DNA from: Asticcacaulis sp. AC466
GTDB lineage: Bacteria; Pseudomonadota; Alphaproteobacteria; Caulobacterales; Caulobacteraceae
Length of the DNA stretch: 64,000 nucleotides
Direction of reading: 5' to 3'
NCBI RefSeq assembly: GCF_000495815.1
Contig: NZ_AWGE01000013.1
Location: 124,001 to 188,000 of the forward strand
Shown: positions 16,016 through 25,416 of the stretch, one piece after another
Numbering within the stretch: position 1 is the stretch's first letter
Layout: the number at the start of each line of letters is the position of its first letter
Position numbers and translations under genes: made by a program
The notes under the pieces: model-generated
What the model saw: only the letters and a program-made list of their open reading frames with translations
What the model was told of the DNA's origin: nothing
The model's database searches: none

Positions 16016-18549
16016 AACTCTGGCTTATCGCTGCCATCTTGATGGTAACACCGGTGCGCGCCCTGGCCTGCGAGGGCGCTGTGGCGGTATGCGAAGGGAC
16101 CGGCGACGGGTTCGCCCTGATCCGGGACGGGCAGCCGGCCAAGGTCTATGTCGATGCAGATGCCGCCGCTCCGGTGCGCCGGGTGGCCACGGACTTCGCC
16201 GCCGATCTGGAACGTGTATCCGGGCGCAAGGCCGATATTGTTCATGACCTGACGGGCGGCGGCGATATCGTGATCATCGGGGAACTGGGCCACTCCCAGG
16301 CTCTGGCGCAACTGGGCATCGATTCCGCCGCGATCGCGGGCAAGTGGGAAGCTTATTCCCAGACGGTGGTCGCGCGTAAGGCGGGCGGACAGCTTCTGGT
16401 CATTGCCGGGGCCGATCCGCGCGGCACCATTTACGGGACCTATGACATTTCCGCCCGTATGGGCGTTTCGCCCTGGTATTGGTGGGCTGACGTGCCGGTG
16501 GTGCACAAAGCCAACCTTTACGTCACGGCGGGCACGCGCAGCGACGCGCCCAAGGTCCGCTATCGCGGCTTTTTCATCAATGACGAAGAACCGGCCTTTG
16601 GCGGCTGGGCGCGTCAAAAATTCGGCGGCATCAATCATGATCTTTACGGCCACGTCTTCGAACTGAACCTGCGGCTGAAAGGCAATTATCTATGGCCGGC
16701 CATGTGGGGCAAGGCCTTTGCCGATGACGATCCCGAAAACCTGAAAACGGCGCAAGCCTATGGCATCGTGATGGGGACGTCGCACCACGAACCCATGACG
16801 CGCGCCCAGGAAGAATGGCATCGCCATTTGGATACAGGCATTACCGGCGGCAAATGGGACTACACGCAAAATGGCGACAATCTGAGGGCCTTCTGGCGCG
16901 GCGGCATCGAACGCATGCACGCCGGCGGCTTTGAAAACGTCGTAACCCTGGGGATGCGTGGCGACGGCGACGAGCCCATGACCGAAGGCACCGCGACGCA
17001 GCTTCTGGAAACCATCGTCGCCGATCAGCGCCGCATCATTGCCGATGTGACCGGAAAGCCGGCCTCGCAAACGCCGCAGGTCTGGGCGCTCTACAAGGAA
17101 GTGCAGGACTATTACGATCACGGCATGCAGGTGCCGGATGACGTGACCCTGTTGTTTTCCGACGACAACTGGGGCCAGATCCGCCGCCTGCCGCGCCTGA
17201 TGGAGGGGAAGCCCGGTGAGACGCGGGCAGGGGGATATGGCGTCTATTACCACTTCGACTATGTCGGCGTGCCGCGTAACTATAAGTGGGTCAACACCAA
17301 CCAGATCGAAAAGACCTGGCAGCAAATGGACCTGGCCTACGCCTCCGGCGCTGACCGCCTGTGGATCGTCAATGTCGGCGATATCAAGCCGATGGAATTT
17401 CCCTTGAGCTTCTTCATGGATATGGCCTGGAACCCCGAAGCCATGACGCCGGAGGCTTTGAAGGCCTATCCGGCGCGATGGGCCGCGCAACAATTCGGGC
17501 CGGACCATGCGGCGGACATCGGTGACATCCTGACGCGCTACAGCCAGTATAATGCGCGCAAGAAGCCGGAACTGATCGATGCCGCCGTGTTCGATCTGCC
17601 GTCGCTATCGGGTATGGAACGAGACTACGGAAAGTTGGCGGACAGAACAGAAACTCTGTCGGCCGCCCTCCCTGCCGATGCAAAAAATGCCTATTATCAG
17701 TTGGTTGAATATCCGGTTGTCGCCAGTGCCAACCTGTACTCCCTCTATTTCCATGTCGCTGAAAATCACCGCTATGCGGCGAAGGGAGAGCCCTGGGCCA
17801 ATGTCGAAGCCGATGCCGCCGAAGCGGCTTTCCGAAAGGACGGCGCCTTGGCCGATGCCTATCACGCCCTGGCGGGTGGCAAGTGGGACCGGATGATGAG
17901 CCAGGTGCACACCGGTTACGATAACTGGCAGCAGCCGGACGCCCGGATCATGCCGCCCGTCAGCCGTCTGACGGTCAAACCTGGTACTCAGCTCGTCCGC
18001 CCGAAAGATCGCGTCCGACAAACCGTCAGCCCGACCGCCGCATCTGACGGACAGATTGCCATTGAAGCGGAACACTTCACGCGCAAAGCCGAAGCGGACG
18101 GCGTGCGCTGGCAGGTCATTCCCAATCTGGGGCGCACTCTGTCGTCCGTCGTGTCCCTGCCGCAGACGGCGGCTGCGACGACCGACCAGTCGGTTCGGCT
18201 GGAATACGACATCGACGTTAAGACGACGGCCGATGCGATGTTGCATCTCTATCTCGCTCCGACCTTCGACACACGTAACGCCGGCGGTTTGCGCATTGCG
18301 GTGGCGATAGATGACGGTCCGGCCCAGACCTTGAGCTTCGACCTCAAGCCCGACACGCCGCAATGGAGCCAGGCGGTAAAGGACAATATCGTTATCCTAT
18401 CCGCGCCGTTCAAAGGCCTCACGGCAGGCCGCCATACGATCAAGGTCTTCCGCATCGACGGCAATGTGGTGCTGGAACGGCTTGTGCTTGATACCGGTGG
18501 TCAAAAAGCCTCCTATCTGGGGCCGCCGGAAACCCCGAGAGCGAAGTAA
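16012..18549 (+). CDS. GH115 xylan alpha-1,2-glucuronidase
   Basis: An 845-residue protein with an N-terminal signal peptide (about residues 1-19). The GH115 signature region is clear: SPWYWWADVPV, YRGFFINDEEP, FELNLRLKGNYLWPAMWG and MGTSHHEPM. The family removes (4-O-methyl-)glucuronic acid from xylan, including internal positions. A C-terminal beta-rich domain begins near residue 680 (IAIEAEHFTRKAE...). Start overlaps the cupin stop by 4 nt (ATGA). It completes the xylan-debranching set. Slightly short relative to roughly 950-residue relatives, though all signature blocks are present. Confidence 0.93.
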   Translation: MKLWLIAAILMVTPVRALACEGAVAVCEGTGDGFALIRDGQPAKVYVDADAAAPVRRVATDFAADLERVSGRKADIVHDLTGGGDIVIIGELGHSQALAQLGIDSAAIAGKWEAYSQTVVARKAGGQLLVIAGADPRGTIYGTYDISARMGVSPWYWWADVPVVHKANLYVTAGTRSDAPKVRYRGFFINDEEPAFGGWARQKFGGINHDLYGHVFELNLRLKGNYLWPAMWGKAFADDDPENLKTAQAYGIVMGTSHHEPMTRAQEEWHRHLDTGITGGKWDYTQNGDNLRAFWRGGIERMHAGGFENVVTLGMRGDGDEPMTEGTATQLLETIVADQRRIIADVTGKPASQTPQVWALYKEVQDYYDHGMQVPDDVTLLFSDDNWGQIRRLPRLMEGKPGETRAGGYGVYYHFDYVGVPRNYKWVNTNQIEKTWQQMDLAYASGADRLWIVNVGDIKPMEFPLSFFMDMAWNPEAMTPEALKAYPARWAAQQFGPDHAADIGDILTRYSQYNARKKPELIDAAVFDLPSLSGMERDYGKLADRTETLSAALPADAKNAYYQLVEYPVVASANLYSLYFHVAENHRYAAKGEPWANVEADAAEAAFRKDGALADAYHALAGGKWDRMMSQVHTGYDNWQQPDARIMPPVSRLTVKPGTQLVRPKDRVRQTVSPTAASDGQIAIEAEHFTRKAEADGVRWQVIPNLGRTLSSVVSLPQTAAATTDQSVRLEYDIDVKTTADAMLHLYLAPTFDTRNAGGLRIAVAIDDGPAQTLSFDLKPDTPQWSQAVKDNIVILSAPFKGLTAGRHTIKVFRIDGNVVLERLVLDTGGQKASYLGPPETPRAK

Positions 18550-18611
18550 TTAGACGTCAGACGTGATGACGCAAGGTCAGAGAACCTTGCTATGCTTAGT
18601 CAATAATCATA

Positions 18612-19898
18612 ATGCCACGGCCTTCCATGACCTCTCCCAACGACCATGATCTGAGGCGCTCCCTCAGCGACCTCATGCATGAACGCACCTTGCCGATATA
18701 CCGCACCCCTGTTGCGGTGCGCAGTTGGGTGTATCTGGTGACTGAGGCCGAGCGCGCGGCGGAAAGCGCCTGGATCGACCACCTCGATCCGGGGGCAGGC
18801 GATCGGTCGCGGCTGGCGCGCATCGGTGACACTGGCGGTGCGATATGGGAGCGCCACGGCGAATTTTCGACCTGGCTCAAATACGACACGGATATTTCCC
18901 TGTCGGCCGATGTCAAGAAAACGCTCGGCTTCGGCAAAATCCGCATGGCCGAGTTCGACTGGCTTGACGCCGCCCCCGGGTGGGTTTTCCGCAGCGTCGA
19001 GATTTCTGTCCTGCCTTACGAGCCCAAGGACGCCCAATTGCAGACGGTAATCGACCTAACCCAGGCGGTCTGTTGCGACGTGTTCGACGGCGCGGCCCGC
19101 ATCTGGAGCGACTTCCGTATGCACGCCAAGGAAGACAAGCCGGGGGCAGGGCGCATCTACGTTCACGACAAGGGGCTGGAAAACGACGAAGCCTCGCGCC
19201 TGTTGCAGACTCTGCTAGAGATCGGCCATTACCGCAAGCTGGCCCTGCTGGGCTTTCCGGTGGCGCGCGAATTGATGACGTGGCTGAAGGGCGCAGAAGA
19301 CCGTCTGGCGGCGCTCACCTCGGACATGGCCAGCCAGAGCGCATCCCAGGAAGAATTGCTGGAGCGCCTGATGGCGTTGTCGGCGGAGGTCGAGCAGCGT
19401 GTCAATGCCGTCCGGTTCCGCCAGGGCGCCACCGAAGCCTATGCCCGTCTGACGGCAGATCGTCTGGTGTCCTTACGCGAAAGCCGCGTCGCGGGCTTTT
19501 CGACCATGCAGGAATTTATCGAACGCCGCCTGCAACCGGCCATGCGGACGTGCGAGGCGGCGTCACGCCGGCTGGACGACATTTCGGCCCGCATCGGCCG
19601 CGTCAGTGACCTGTTACGGGCGCGCATTTCCATTTCGCTGGAGGTGCAGAACCAGGGGCTGCTCAAAAGCATGAATGTGCGCTCCAAGCTGCAAATGAAG
19701 CTGTCTGCCTTGGTCGAGGGACTGTCCGTCTTCGCCGTCAGCTATTACATCTTCAGCCTGGTCAAATACATCATCGATCCGCTGGTCGATCCGCATCTGT
19801 CCCATCTGCTTTATGGGCCGATCATCTTGGTCATACTGACGGCGGCATGGTTGTTCATCACCCACCGCAAGAAGTCGATCGGCCACGGCGAGGATTAG
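18612..19898 (+). CDS. DUF3422 family membrane-anchored protein
   Basis: A 428-residue protein fitting DUF3422, a proteobacterial family of unknown function: the start RRSLSDLMHERTLPIYRTPVAV is the conserved N-terminal block. A helical middle part (about 200-340, AEDRLAALTSDMASQSASQEELL...) may be coiled coil, and two membrane segments end the protein (about 370-392 and 398-418). The start at 18612 lacks a clear Shine-Dalgarno; ATG 18627 is an alternative. It sits tail to tail with the phasin-like gene, with the stop codons overlapping. Confidence 0.85.
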   Translation: MPRPSMTSPNDHDLRRSLSDLMHERTLPIYRTPVAVRSWVYLVTEAERAAESAWIDHLDPGAGDRSRLARIGDTGGAIWERHGEFSTWLKYDTDISLSADVKKTLGFGKIRMAEFDWLDAAPGWVFRSVEISVLPYEPKDAQLQTVIDLTQAVCCDVFDGAARIWSDFRMHAKEDKPGAGRIYVHDKGLENDEASRLLQTLLEIGHYRKLALLGFPVARELMTWLKGAEDRLAALTSDMASQSASQEELLERLMALSAEVEQRVNAVRFRQGATEAYARLTADRLVSLRESRVAGFSTMQEFIERRLQPAMRTCEAASRRLDDISARIGRVSDLLRARISISLEVQNQGLLKSMNVRSKLQMKLSALVEGLSVFAVSYYIFSLVKYIIDPLVDPHLSHLLYGPIILVILTAAWLFITHRKKSIGHGED

Positions 19899-20383
19899 GG
19901 CTTGGAGACCTTGCCCAATCGCTTGGCGTTGGCCATGGCGCGCGAACGGATCGGTTGCAGGGCTTTCAACGCCGCCGTAGCGGTATGGTCGGACAGGCCG
20001 TTAGCACTCGTCGCCGCCCGTCGCAGCGACCGGGTCAGCTTGGCGTTGCGCGCCATGGCCTGGGTCAAGGTGGCGCTGGTGGCCAGGCTGAACAGGTCCG
20101 ACTGAACCGCTGACATCCGACGCCAAACCTGCGCGCTCATCAACGGATTCAAAGTCATCATAGACAGGGCGACGGATTGCAAAGACTCCATGGCCGCCTC
20201 GACCTTTTCGGCGCCCATCAGGGTGAATTCGGCCGTATCCTTGGCGCTGGGCGGCCAACTGGATTGCGCCATGCGCGATGTCCGGTGGGTGATAACCTCC
20301 GCCGAGGCCAGCATCATGCCTGCAGTTTGCATGCCGAGATCGACCCAGAGGGCGAAGGGATTGAACAGTGAGGATTTTGCCAT
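19895..20383 (-). CDS. phasin-like protein
   Basis: A 162-residue, mostly helical protein with Ala, Met and Ser-rich amphipathic stretches (AEFTLMGAEKVEAAMESLQSVALSM) and a basic C-terminus, the look of polyhydroxyalkanoate granule phasins. I judge this by composition only. The first PF-like signature (NPFALWVDLGMQTAGMM) is also seen in such proteins. The start is uncertain: ATG 20383 shares its CATG with the astacin-like gene on the other strand, while ATG 20419 would overlap it further. Neither has a good Shine-Dalgarno. Confidence 0.55.
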   Translation of the reverse strand: MAKSSLFNPFALWVDLGMQTAGMMLASAEVITHRTSRMAQSSWPPSAKDTAEFTLMGAEKVEAAMESLQSVALSMMTLNPLMSAQVWRRMSAVQSDLFSLATSATLTQAMARNAKLTRSLRRAATSANGLSDHTATAALKALQPIRSRAMANAKRLGKVSKP

Positions 20384-21257
20384 GGTGGCACTAAGCGCCT
20401 TGCCGTATAAGAAAGCCATGCGAAGGGGCGGGAAACTTACAATCGGGCGACGTATTAGCCGTCCATGGATGGGGCTGTGTCTGGCGGCGGTTCTTCTGCC
20501 TGGCGTAGCCTGCGCCGCTGCCGTGCAGGACGGTACGAAACCGTGGCCGGACGCGGTCGTGCCCTATCATTTCAACAGCGATCTTTTGAAACGCGCGGGC
20601 GCGAAGGGTGCCGACTGCACAGGATGGCAGACGTGGTCTGCCGCGACGTCGGCCGCCAAGGCCTGCCGCGCCATGGACGAATGGTCCACGGAAACGGGCG
20701 TGCGTTTCGTGCCCGACGAAAAGCGTCTGGACAGCCTGTATATCGTCGGCAGCGCCGACGCCACAAACGCGACGCTGGGGCACTTGCCCGCGTTCAACCA
20801 AGTCCAGATCGAACCTAAGGCGTCATACGGCTCTGTGTTGCACGAATTCGGCCACGTTCTTGGCCTCATGCATGAACATCAGCGGCCGGATCGCGATGCC
20901 TATCTCACCCTGTCGCCGTTCCTGAAAACCTATCTCGATCAGTGCTGGCTGTCTCTAAGTGATGTCTGCCGCGACGTTCGCAATGCCTTTCCGACGCTCA
21001 AGGTTCAGATGTCTTCGCCCTACGATCCCTGTTCCAACATGCATTACCTGGCCAATCAGGCGCCGCGTCATCGTGAGGACGCGCGCTGGTCGCGCATCTT
21101 TACCCTGACCGCCAAAGGCGAGGCAGCGCTGAAGGCATGCTTGCCGCAGTTTGCCGCCAGCCCGGCGCGTTGCCGGACGGTGGGGCAAAAATGCGCGATT
21201 GCGCGGGATGACGCAGCCATCGTCAGGCGGTTCCAGGGTGTTACGTCGTCGCGGTGA
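20382..21257 (+). CDS. secreted astacin-like (M12A) zinc metalloprotease
   Basis: A 291-residue protein. The zinc motif at 154-170 (HEFGHVLGLMHEHQRPD) is the full astacin consensus HExxHxxGxxHExxRxD, and CSNMHY further down fits the Met-turn. The signal peptide is MGLCLAAVLLPGVACA after a long basic lead. ATG 20382 has GAGGA 8 nt upstream; ATG 20418 would give a tighter signal peptide but a weaker site. Eight Cys residues in the mature part suggest disulfides. Bacterial astacins are not common in this group. The promoter must lie inside the divergent phasin-like gene or overlap its start. Confidence 0.88.
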   Translation: MVALSALPYKKAMRRGGKLTIGRRISRPWMGLCLAAVLLPGVACAAAVQDGTKPWPDAVVPYHFNSDLLKRAGAKGADCTGWQTWSAATSAAKACRAMDEWSTETGVRFVPDEKRLDSLYIVGSADATNATLGHLPAFNQVQIEPKASYGSVLHEFGHVLGLMHEHQRPDRDAYLTLSPFLKTYLDQCWLSLSDVCRDVRNAFPTLKVQMSSPYDPCSNMHYLANQAPRHREDARWSRIFTLTAKGEAALKACLPQFAASPARCRTVGQKCAIARDDAAIVRRFQGVTSSR

Positions 21258-21386
21258 TTTTCCGGTTGACACGGCGGTAGCTCTGCGAACAAATGCCGAA
21301 CGCAGGTTGGGCTGCGGACACTCACCAGAAGGCGGGTAATAGAGACCGGTGCGGACGACGAAACGTCACGCGGGGCGAGTACCGTC

Positions 21387-21596
21387 ATGAGTAAACTTTA
21401 CGATTGCTGCTGGGTTGAGCTGGAAGGCCGCCCGCGCCCTGAACTGGTGATCCAGAAGAAGCTCAAGCCACGCCTCTTCGTCATTGGCGCGCATCTGTAC
21501 GACGAAGATTGTAATCCACTGCCGGTCAATCCGGAGGCGCCGCGCGTCTTGGCCATTATGCACCCCCAGATGCGGGGCCGCAGCCGCGCGGGCTGA
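21387..21596 (+). CDS. small hypothetical protein
   Basis: A 69-residue frame with high-GC codon use like its neighbours (MSKLYDCCWVELEGRPRPELV...). It has a Cys pair at residues 7-8 and no membrane segment or signal. No clear Shine-Dalgarno is seen, and no family was recognised. It lies alone between the astacin-like gene and an AT-rich stretch; it could be a real short gene or a chance frame. Confidence 0.4.
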   Translation: MSKLYDCCWVELEGRPRPELVIQKKLKPRLFVIGAHLYDEDCNPLPVNPEAPRVLAIMHPQMRGRSRAG

Positions 21597-21984
21597 TCCA
21601 ATCCCTATCGTTTCCTTACGGCCTTTTCAGGTATTTGATGCGCAAAACGTCGCACAGGTGTCGGCTAGCCCTGTCAGATATAACTGTGCCGCTCTCATGT
21701 TTTATGTAGATATTTAAGTTTCCGAAGTAACGTTTCAAGCCTTTTGTTCTAAAAGAAACTGTGTCCTTGGCGATAACAGTGTTCGATTTAGTATTTGAAT
21801 CGATTTCTCTATGGGTAATCCGCGGTACGTAGGGGGCGCGCATTACAATTTGGTAATTTATTTCCGCGTGAGTCCAAATATCGAAATAATTTTGGCCAAA
21901 TAGCACTGTTCTGGATTAAATTTTCGTAATGTTACGCTAATTTGGTCAAATTTGCGACTAAATTGTACTAATTTTAATATACTT
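21597..21984. other. AT-rich intergenic region upstream of TonB receptor
   Basis: This stretch is far richer in A+T than the rest of the window. It has a 96-codon frame on the minus strand (21616-21906) with no ribosome site and no recognised family, which I do not count as a gene. It includes GTCAAATTTGCG at 21945-21956, an element also found before the second TonB receptor. I regard it as the regulatory region of the receptor gene, possibly of foreign origin. Confidence 0.5.
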
Positions 21985-22002
21985 TGTCACACAGTTGTGA
22001 CA
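21985..22002. promoter_or_regulatory. inverted repeat TGTCACA-N4-TGTGACA
   Basis: Seven-base arms TGTCACA and TGTGACA flank CAGT. The site ends 61 nt before the TonB receptor start codon and is a plausible operator or regulator-binding site. The regulator is unknown. Confidence 0.45.
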
Positions 22003-22063
22003 TTTGAGACTTGCCGCTTGCGGGGTACAGGCCGGCACACGCCTATAAATTGCAAACCCGGAG

Positions 22064-25000
22064 ATGAAATTGAAAAAAGGAACTGCCCGTCGCACGCTGA
22101 TGGCGACGACGACCATCTGCACGGCCCTTATGGCCGCGCCAGCCTTCCTCGCAACAATTGCAATCCTCGCGCCGGCTACGGCCGTTGCCCAGGACTATAC
22201 CTCAGGCGCCCTGACCGGCACCGTCACAGATGCCGACGGCAAGCCCGTATCAGGTGCCACCATCACCCTGACCAATACCGCGCAAGGCCAGGCCCGCAAC
22301 CTGACGTCCAATGCGTCCGGCGGCTTTTCGGCCAGCGGTCTGGCGCCCGGCAATTACGACATCGTCGTTTCTGCCGACGGCTATGACAATTATCAAGCCA
22401 GCGTCAACGTCGTCATTTCGCAGGAAGTTCGGCTCGAAGCCGCGCTGCAGGCGACTGGCGCAATTCAGACCGTCGTAGTCAAGGCCAAGCGCGTCCGCCA
22501 GGACTTCACCAAGACGACGACCGGCCTGGTTGTCGATCTCGACACCCTGATGTCGCAGCAACCGATCGCGCGCACCCTGACGGCCGTAACCATGCTGGCG
22601 CCCACCGTCACCAAGGGCAACCCCGGATTCGGCGACGTCGCCTCGTTCGGCGGCGGTTCGGTCGCTGAAAACGCCTACTATATCAACGGCCTTAATGTCA
22701 CCAACCCCGACACCTATGTCGGCGGCGCCGATGTTCCGTTCGATTTCTACAAGACTATCGAAGTCAAGACCGGCGGTTATGCCGCCGAATTTGGTCGCGC
22801 CACGGGCGGCGTCGTCAATGCGACGACCAAGTCGGGCTCGAACGAGTTCATGTTTGCCGTCCATGGCAACTACCAACCGTCCGATCTGCGCTCCGACCAG
22901 GCCGATGCCTATAACCGCAACGGCAAGTTCGCCACCGCCCAGGACAACTCCTTGTCCGTCGAAGCTGGCGGCGCGATCATCAAGGATCACCTGTTCGCCT
23001 ACGGTATGTATCAGGCGAGCGACACCTACACGACCCTGGCCAATACGCAGTCTGGCTACTACCAGAAGACCAAGAACACCGATCCCTTCTACGGTCTGAA
23101 GCTGGACGGCTACATTACGCCGACGCAGCATCTGGAGTTCACCTATTGGAATACACGTCGTACCGACAAGATCAACAAGTGGGACTTCGACGATGTCGCT
23201 GAGACCATTGGCGCTCCGAACGGCTATTCGACCGAAGCCCTGGGTGGCGAAAACTGGGTTGCCAAATATACCGGCAACGTCACGGACTGGTTCACTGTGT
23301 CCGCCGCCATCGGCGACATGAAGACGCGTGATAATATTATCCCGACCGACACAGCAAGCTACGCCGTCAAGGATCGTCGTACCGACGGCACAAACCCAAC
23401 CATTTCGGCACAAAAGAACACCGGCGTCTCGATCGACAATGTCGAGCGCAAGTTCTGGCGCGCTGACGGCGACGTACGCTTCGACTTCGTGGGACGTCAC
23501 CACGTCCGCTTTGGTATCGACCACGAAGAAAACAGCATGTTGAAGCAGGACTACCTGACCGGCGCTGTGCCTGTTCAATATAATTTCCGTACGCTCACCA
23601 AGACCAATGAAGACTATGTGCGCGTCATCTATGAAAATCTCGGCGGGCATGTTTCGGCTGAAAACCAGTCCTACTACCTCCAGGACTCGTGGGACGTCAC
23701 CCCGAATCTGAACCTGCAGATCGGTGTGCGTAACGACGACTTCAAGCAGAACAACCTGTCGGGTCAGACCTATCTTGACCTCAAGAATAACATTGCGCCG
23801 CGTCTTGGTTTCTCGTGGGACCCGACGGGTGAAGGCCAATGGAAGGTCTATGGATCGTACGGCACCAACTTTATCCCGCCGGCTATGAACCTCGGCTATC
23901 GCGGCAAGGACCTGTACTACTACGCGGCCTTCAAGGCGCCGGTTGGGGGCTTCGTCCTCGATCCGACGACCGGCTTGCCGCAAGCGGTTGGGGAGCAGTT
24001 TGCCGAACTCGGGGATGCGCCGTGCCCCACCTCAAACATCACCAGCGCGCCGGGCCTTTCGACCGCCCAGGCGGGATTCGCGGGTTGCTACGTTCTGGGT
24101 AATGGCACTCAGGAAGGCGCCAACTCCAAGACGGCGCTTGGCCTCAAGGCCACAAAGGAAGACGAAATTGTCTTGGGCACCACCTATCGTGTCAACGATC
24201 TGTGGAGCCTTGGCGTCAGCTACACCAATCGTGAGCTGAAGCGCGTGTCCGAAGATTCCGACTTCCAGAATGCTATCATTACCTATCTGGATGCCAATGG
24301 CCTCGACAGCTCGATCTATACCGACGGCACTATCTCCAACTCCTACTATGTATGGAATGTTGGCGATCACGACGTAACGGTCAGGCTGAAGCAGCCGCTG
24401 GCTAATGAAACCGAGCAACGGACCATTACCCTGACGGCTGACCAACTCGGCCACTTCCATAATCCCAAGCGTGAATATCAGGCGCTGGTGTTCGACTTCA
24501 AGCGCGCCTTCGACGGCAAGTGGGGCCTGCAAGGCTCCTATACCTGGTCGAAGTCCTACGGGAACTATGAAGGCACGGTGAAGTCTGATTCGGGCCTGCA
24601 AACCCAAAGCGATGCCGGATCGACGATCGCCTTCGATTCGCCGGGCTTCGAAGACTACGCCACGGGTCTGCTGCCGAATGATCGTACCCATACCTTGAAG
24701 GTCTGGGGCTCTTATGCGATCAACAGCAACTTTATGGTCGGCGCCAATGTGCTCGTCCAGTCGCCGGTTCATATCGGCTGCCTCGGCGTTCACCCGACCG
24801 ACGACTACGCCTATGGTTACGGCGAGGCGCTGACGCACTACTGTGGCGGCAAGCCCGCGCCGCAAGGCAAGGGCTTGAAGGGCGACTGGCTCAAGACCCT
24901 GGACGTTTCCATGCGCTACACCGTGCCTGAGAAATATGCCATGGGCGGAAATCTGGTCCTGCGTGCGGACATCTTCAACCTGTTCGATCAGCATGCCGTC

Positions 25001-25132
25001 GTCGGCCGCTATGCGGAATACGAATTGGATCGTGATTACGGGAACCCGGATAATCTCGACCCGAACTACGGACTGCCGTCGTATTACAACACACCGCGCT
25101 ATATGCGTCTGGGCTTCGACCTGACCTACTAA
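22064..25132 (+). CDS. Oar-type TonB-dependent receptor with N-terminal carboxypeptidase-like domain
   Basis: A 1022-residue outer-membrane protein. After the signal peptide (to about residue 42, AVAQ) comes a carboxypeptidase-regulatory-like beta-sandwich (GTVTDADGKPVSGATITLTN, about 50-130), then a plug domain (TVVVKAKR... with AFNGLNV/ GGYAAEFGRATGGVVNATTKSG near 240-270), then a long beta-barrel ending in a terminal aromatic (LGFDLTY). This layout is the OmpA/Oar-like group. TonB-dependent receptors import siderophores, vitamins or oligosaccharides; the ligand is not visible. The start has a CCCGGAG site upstream. A strong terminator follows at 25264. Confidence 0.92.
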   Translation: MKLKKGTARRTLMATTTICTALMAAPAFLATIAILAPATAVAQDYTSGALTGTVTDADGKPVSGATITLTNTAQGQARNLTSNASGGFSASGLAPGNYDIVVSADGYDNYQASVNVVISQEVRLEAALQATGAIQTVVVKAKRVRQDFTKTTTGLVVDLDTLMSQQPIARTLTAVTMLAPTVTKGNPGFGDVASFGGGSVAENAYYINGLNVTNPDTYVGGADVPFDFYKTIEVKTGGYAAEFGRATGGVVNATTKSGSNEFMFAVHGNYQPSDLRSDQADAYNRNGKFATAQDNSLSVEAGGAIIKDHLFAYGMYQASDTYTTLANTQSGYYQKTKNTDPFYGLKLDGYITPTQHLEFTYWNTRRTDKINKWDFDDVAETIGAPNGYSTEALGGENWVAKYTGNVTDWFTVSAAIGDMKTRDNIIPTDTASYAVKDRRTDGTNPTISAQKNTGVSIDNVERKFWRADGDVRFDFVGRHHVRFGIDHEENSMLKQDYLTGAVPVQYNFRTLTKTNEDYVRVIYENLGGHVSAENQSYYLQDSWDVTPNLNLQIGVRNDDFKQNNLSGQTYLDLKNNIAPRLGFSWDPTGEGQWKVYGSYGTNFIPPAMNLGYRGKDLYYYAAFKAPVGGFVLDPTTGLPQAVGEQFAELGDAPCPTSNITSAPGLSTAQAGFAGCYVLGNGTQEGANSKTALGLKATKEDEIVLGTTYRVNDLWSLGVSYTNRELKRVSEDSDFQNAIITYLDANGLDSSIYTDGTISNSYYVWNVGDHDVTVRLKQPLANETEQRTITLTADQLGHFHNPKREYQALVFDFKRAFDGKWGLQGSYTWSKSYGNYEGTVKSDSGLQTQSDAGSTIAFDSPGFEDYATGLLPNDRTHTLKVWGSYAINSNFMVGANVLVQSPVHIGCLGVHPTDDYAYGYGEALTHYCGGKPAPQGKGLKGDWLKTLDVSMRYTVPEKYAMGGNLVLRADIFNLFDQHAVVGRYAEYELDRDYGNPDNLDPNYGLPSYYNTPRYMRLGFDLTY

Positions 25133-25263
25133 GCGCCGAAAGCCGGGCGAAGCCTGTCTTCGTCCGGCGATCACCCCTTTTGTCCGGTTTGGCTTCCTCT
25201 CCGGGTTGCCGCAGGCCGGATGAAAACGGGGGAGGGTGTTGGCGCGCCCTTCCCAAAACCAGG

Positions 25264-25298
25264 AACACCCCGCCCTTGAAAAAGGGCGGGGTGTTTTT
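25264..25298 (+). terminator. intrinsic terminator after TonB receptor
   Basis: A perfect 14-bp stem (AACACCCCGCCCTT with its complement, 25264-25277 and 25282-25295) closes a GAAA loop and is followed by TTT. It stands 131 nt after the receptor stop codon. Confidence 0.85.
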
Positions 25299-25416
25299 GT
25301 TATCGATCATAATGGGGAGACGAACCCTGGGGGCCGTCATCCGTATCTCCATTCTGCGTCTGTCTCGTCGACATCGGCGTCCGCCGTGTTGTCTCCGCGA
25401 CGTGCAGAAGAAAGGA

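Noticed and set aside
21616-21906. 96-codon minus-strand frame in the AT-rich region before the TonB receptor
   Set aside because: No ribosome site, no recognised family, and the region looks regulatory; chance open frames are common in AT-rich DNA only if short, so it was kept as a note.
22250-23983. 577-codon minus-strand frame within the TonB receptor gene
   Set aside because: Antisense shadow of a clear receptor gene; no domain seen.
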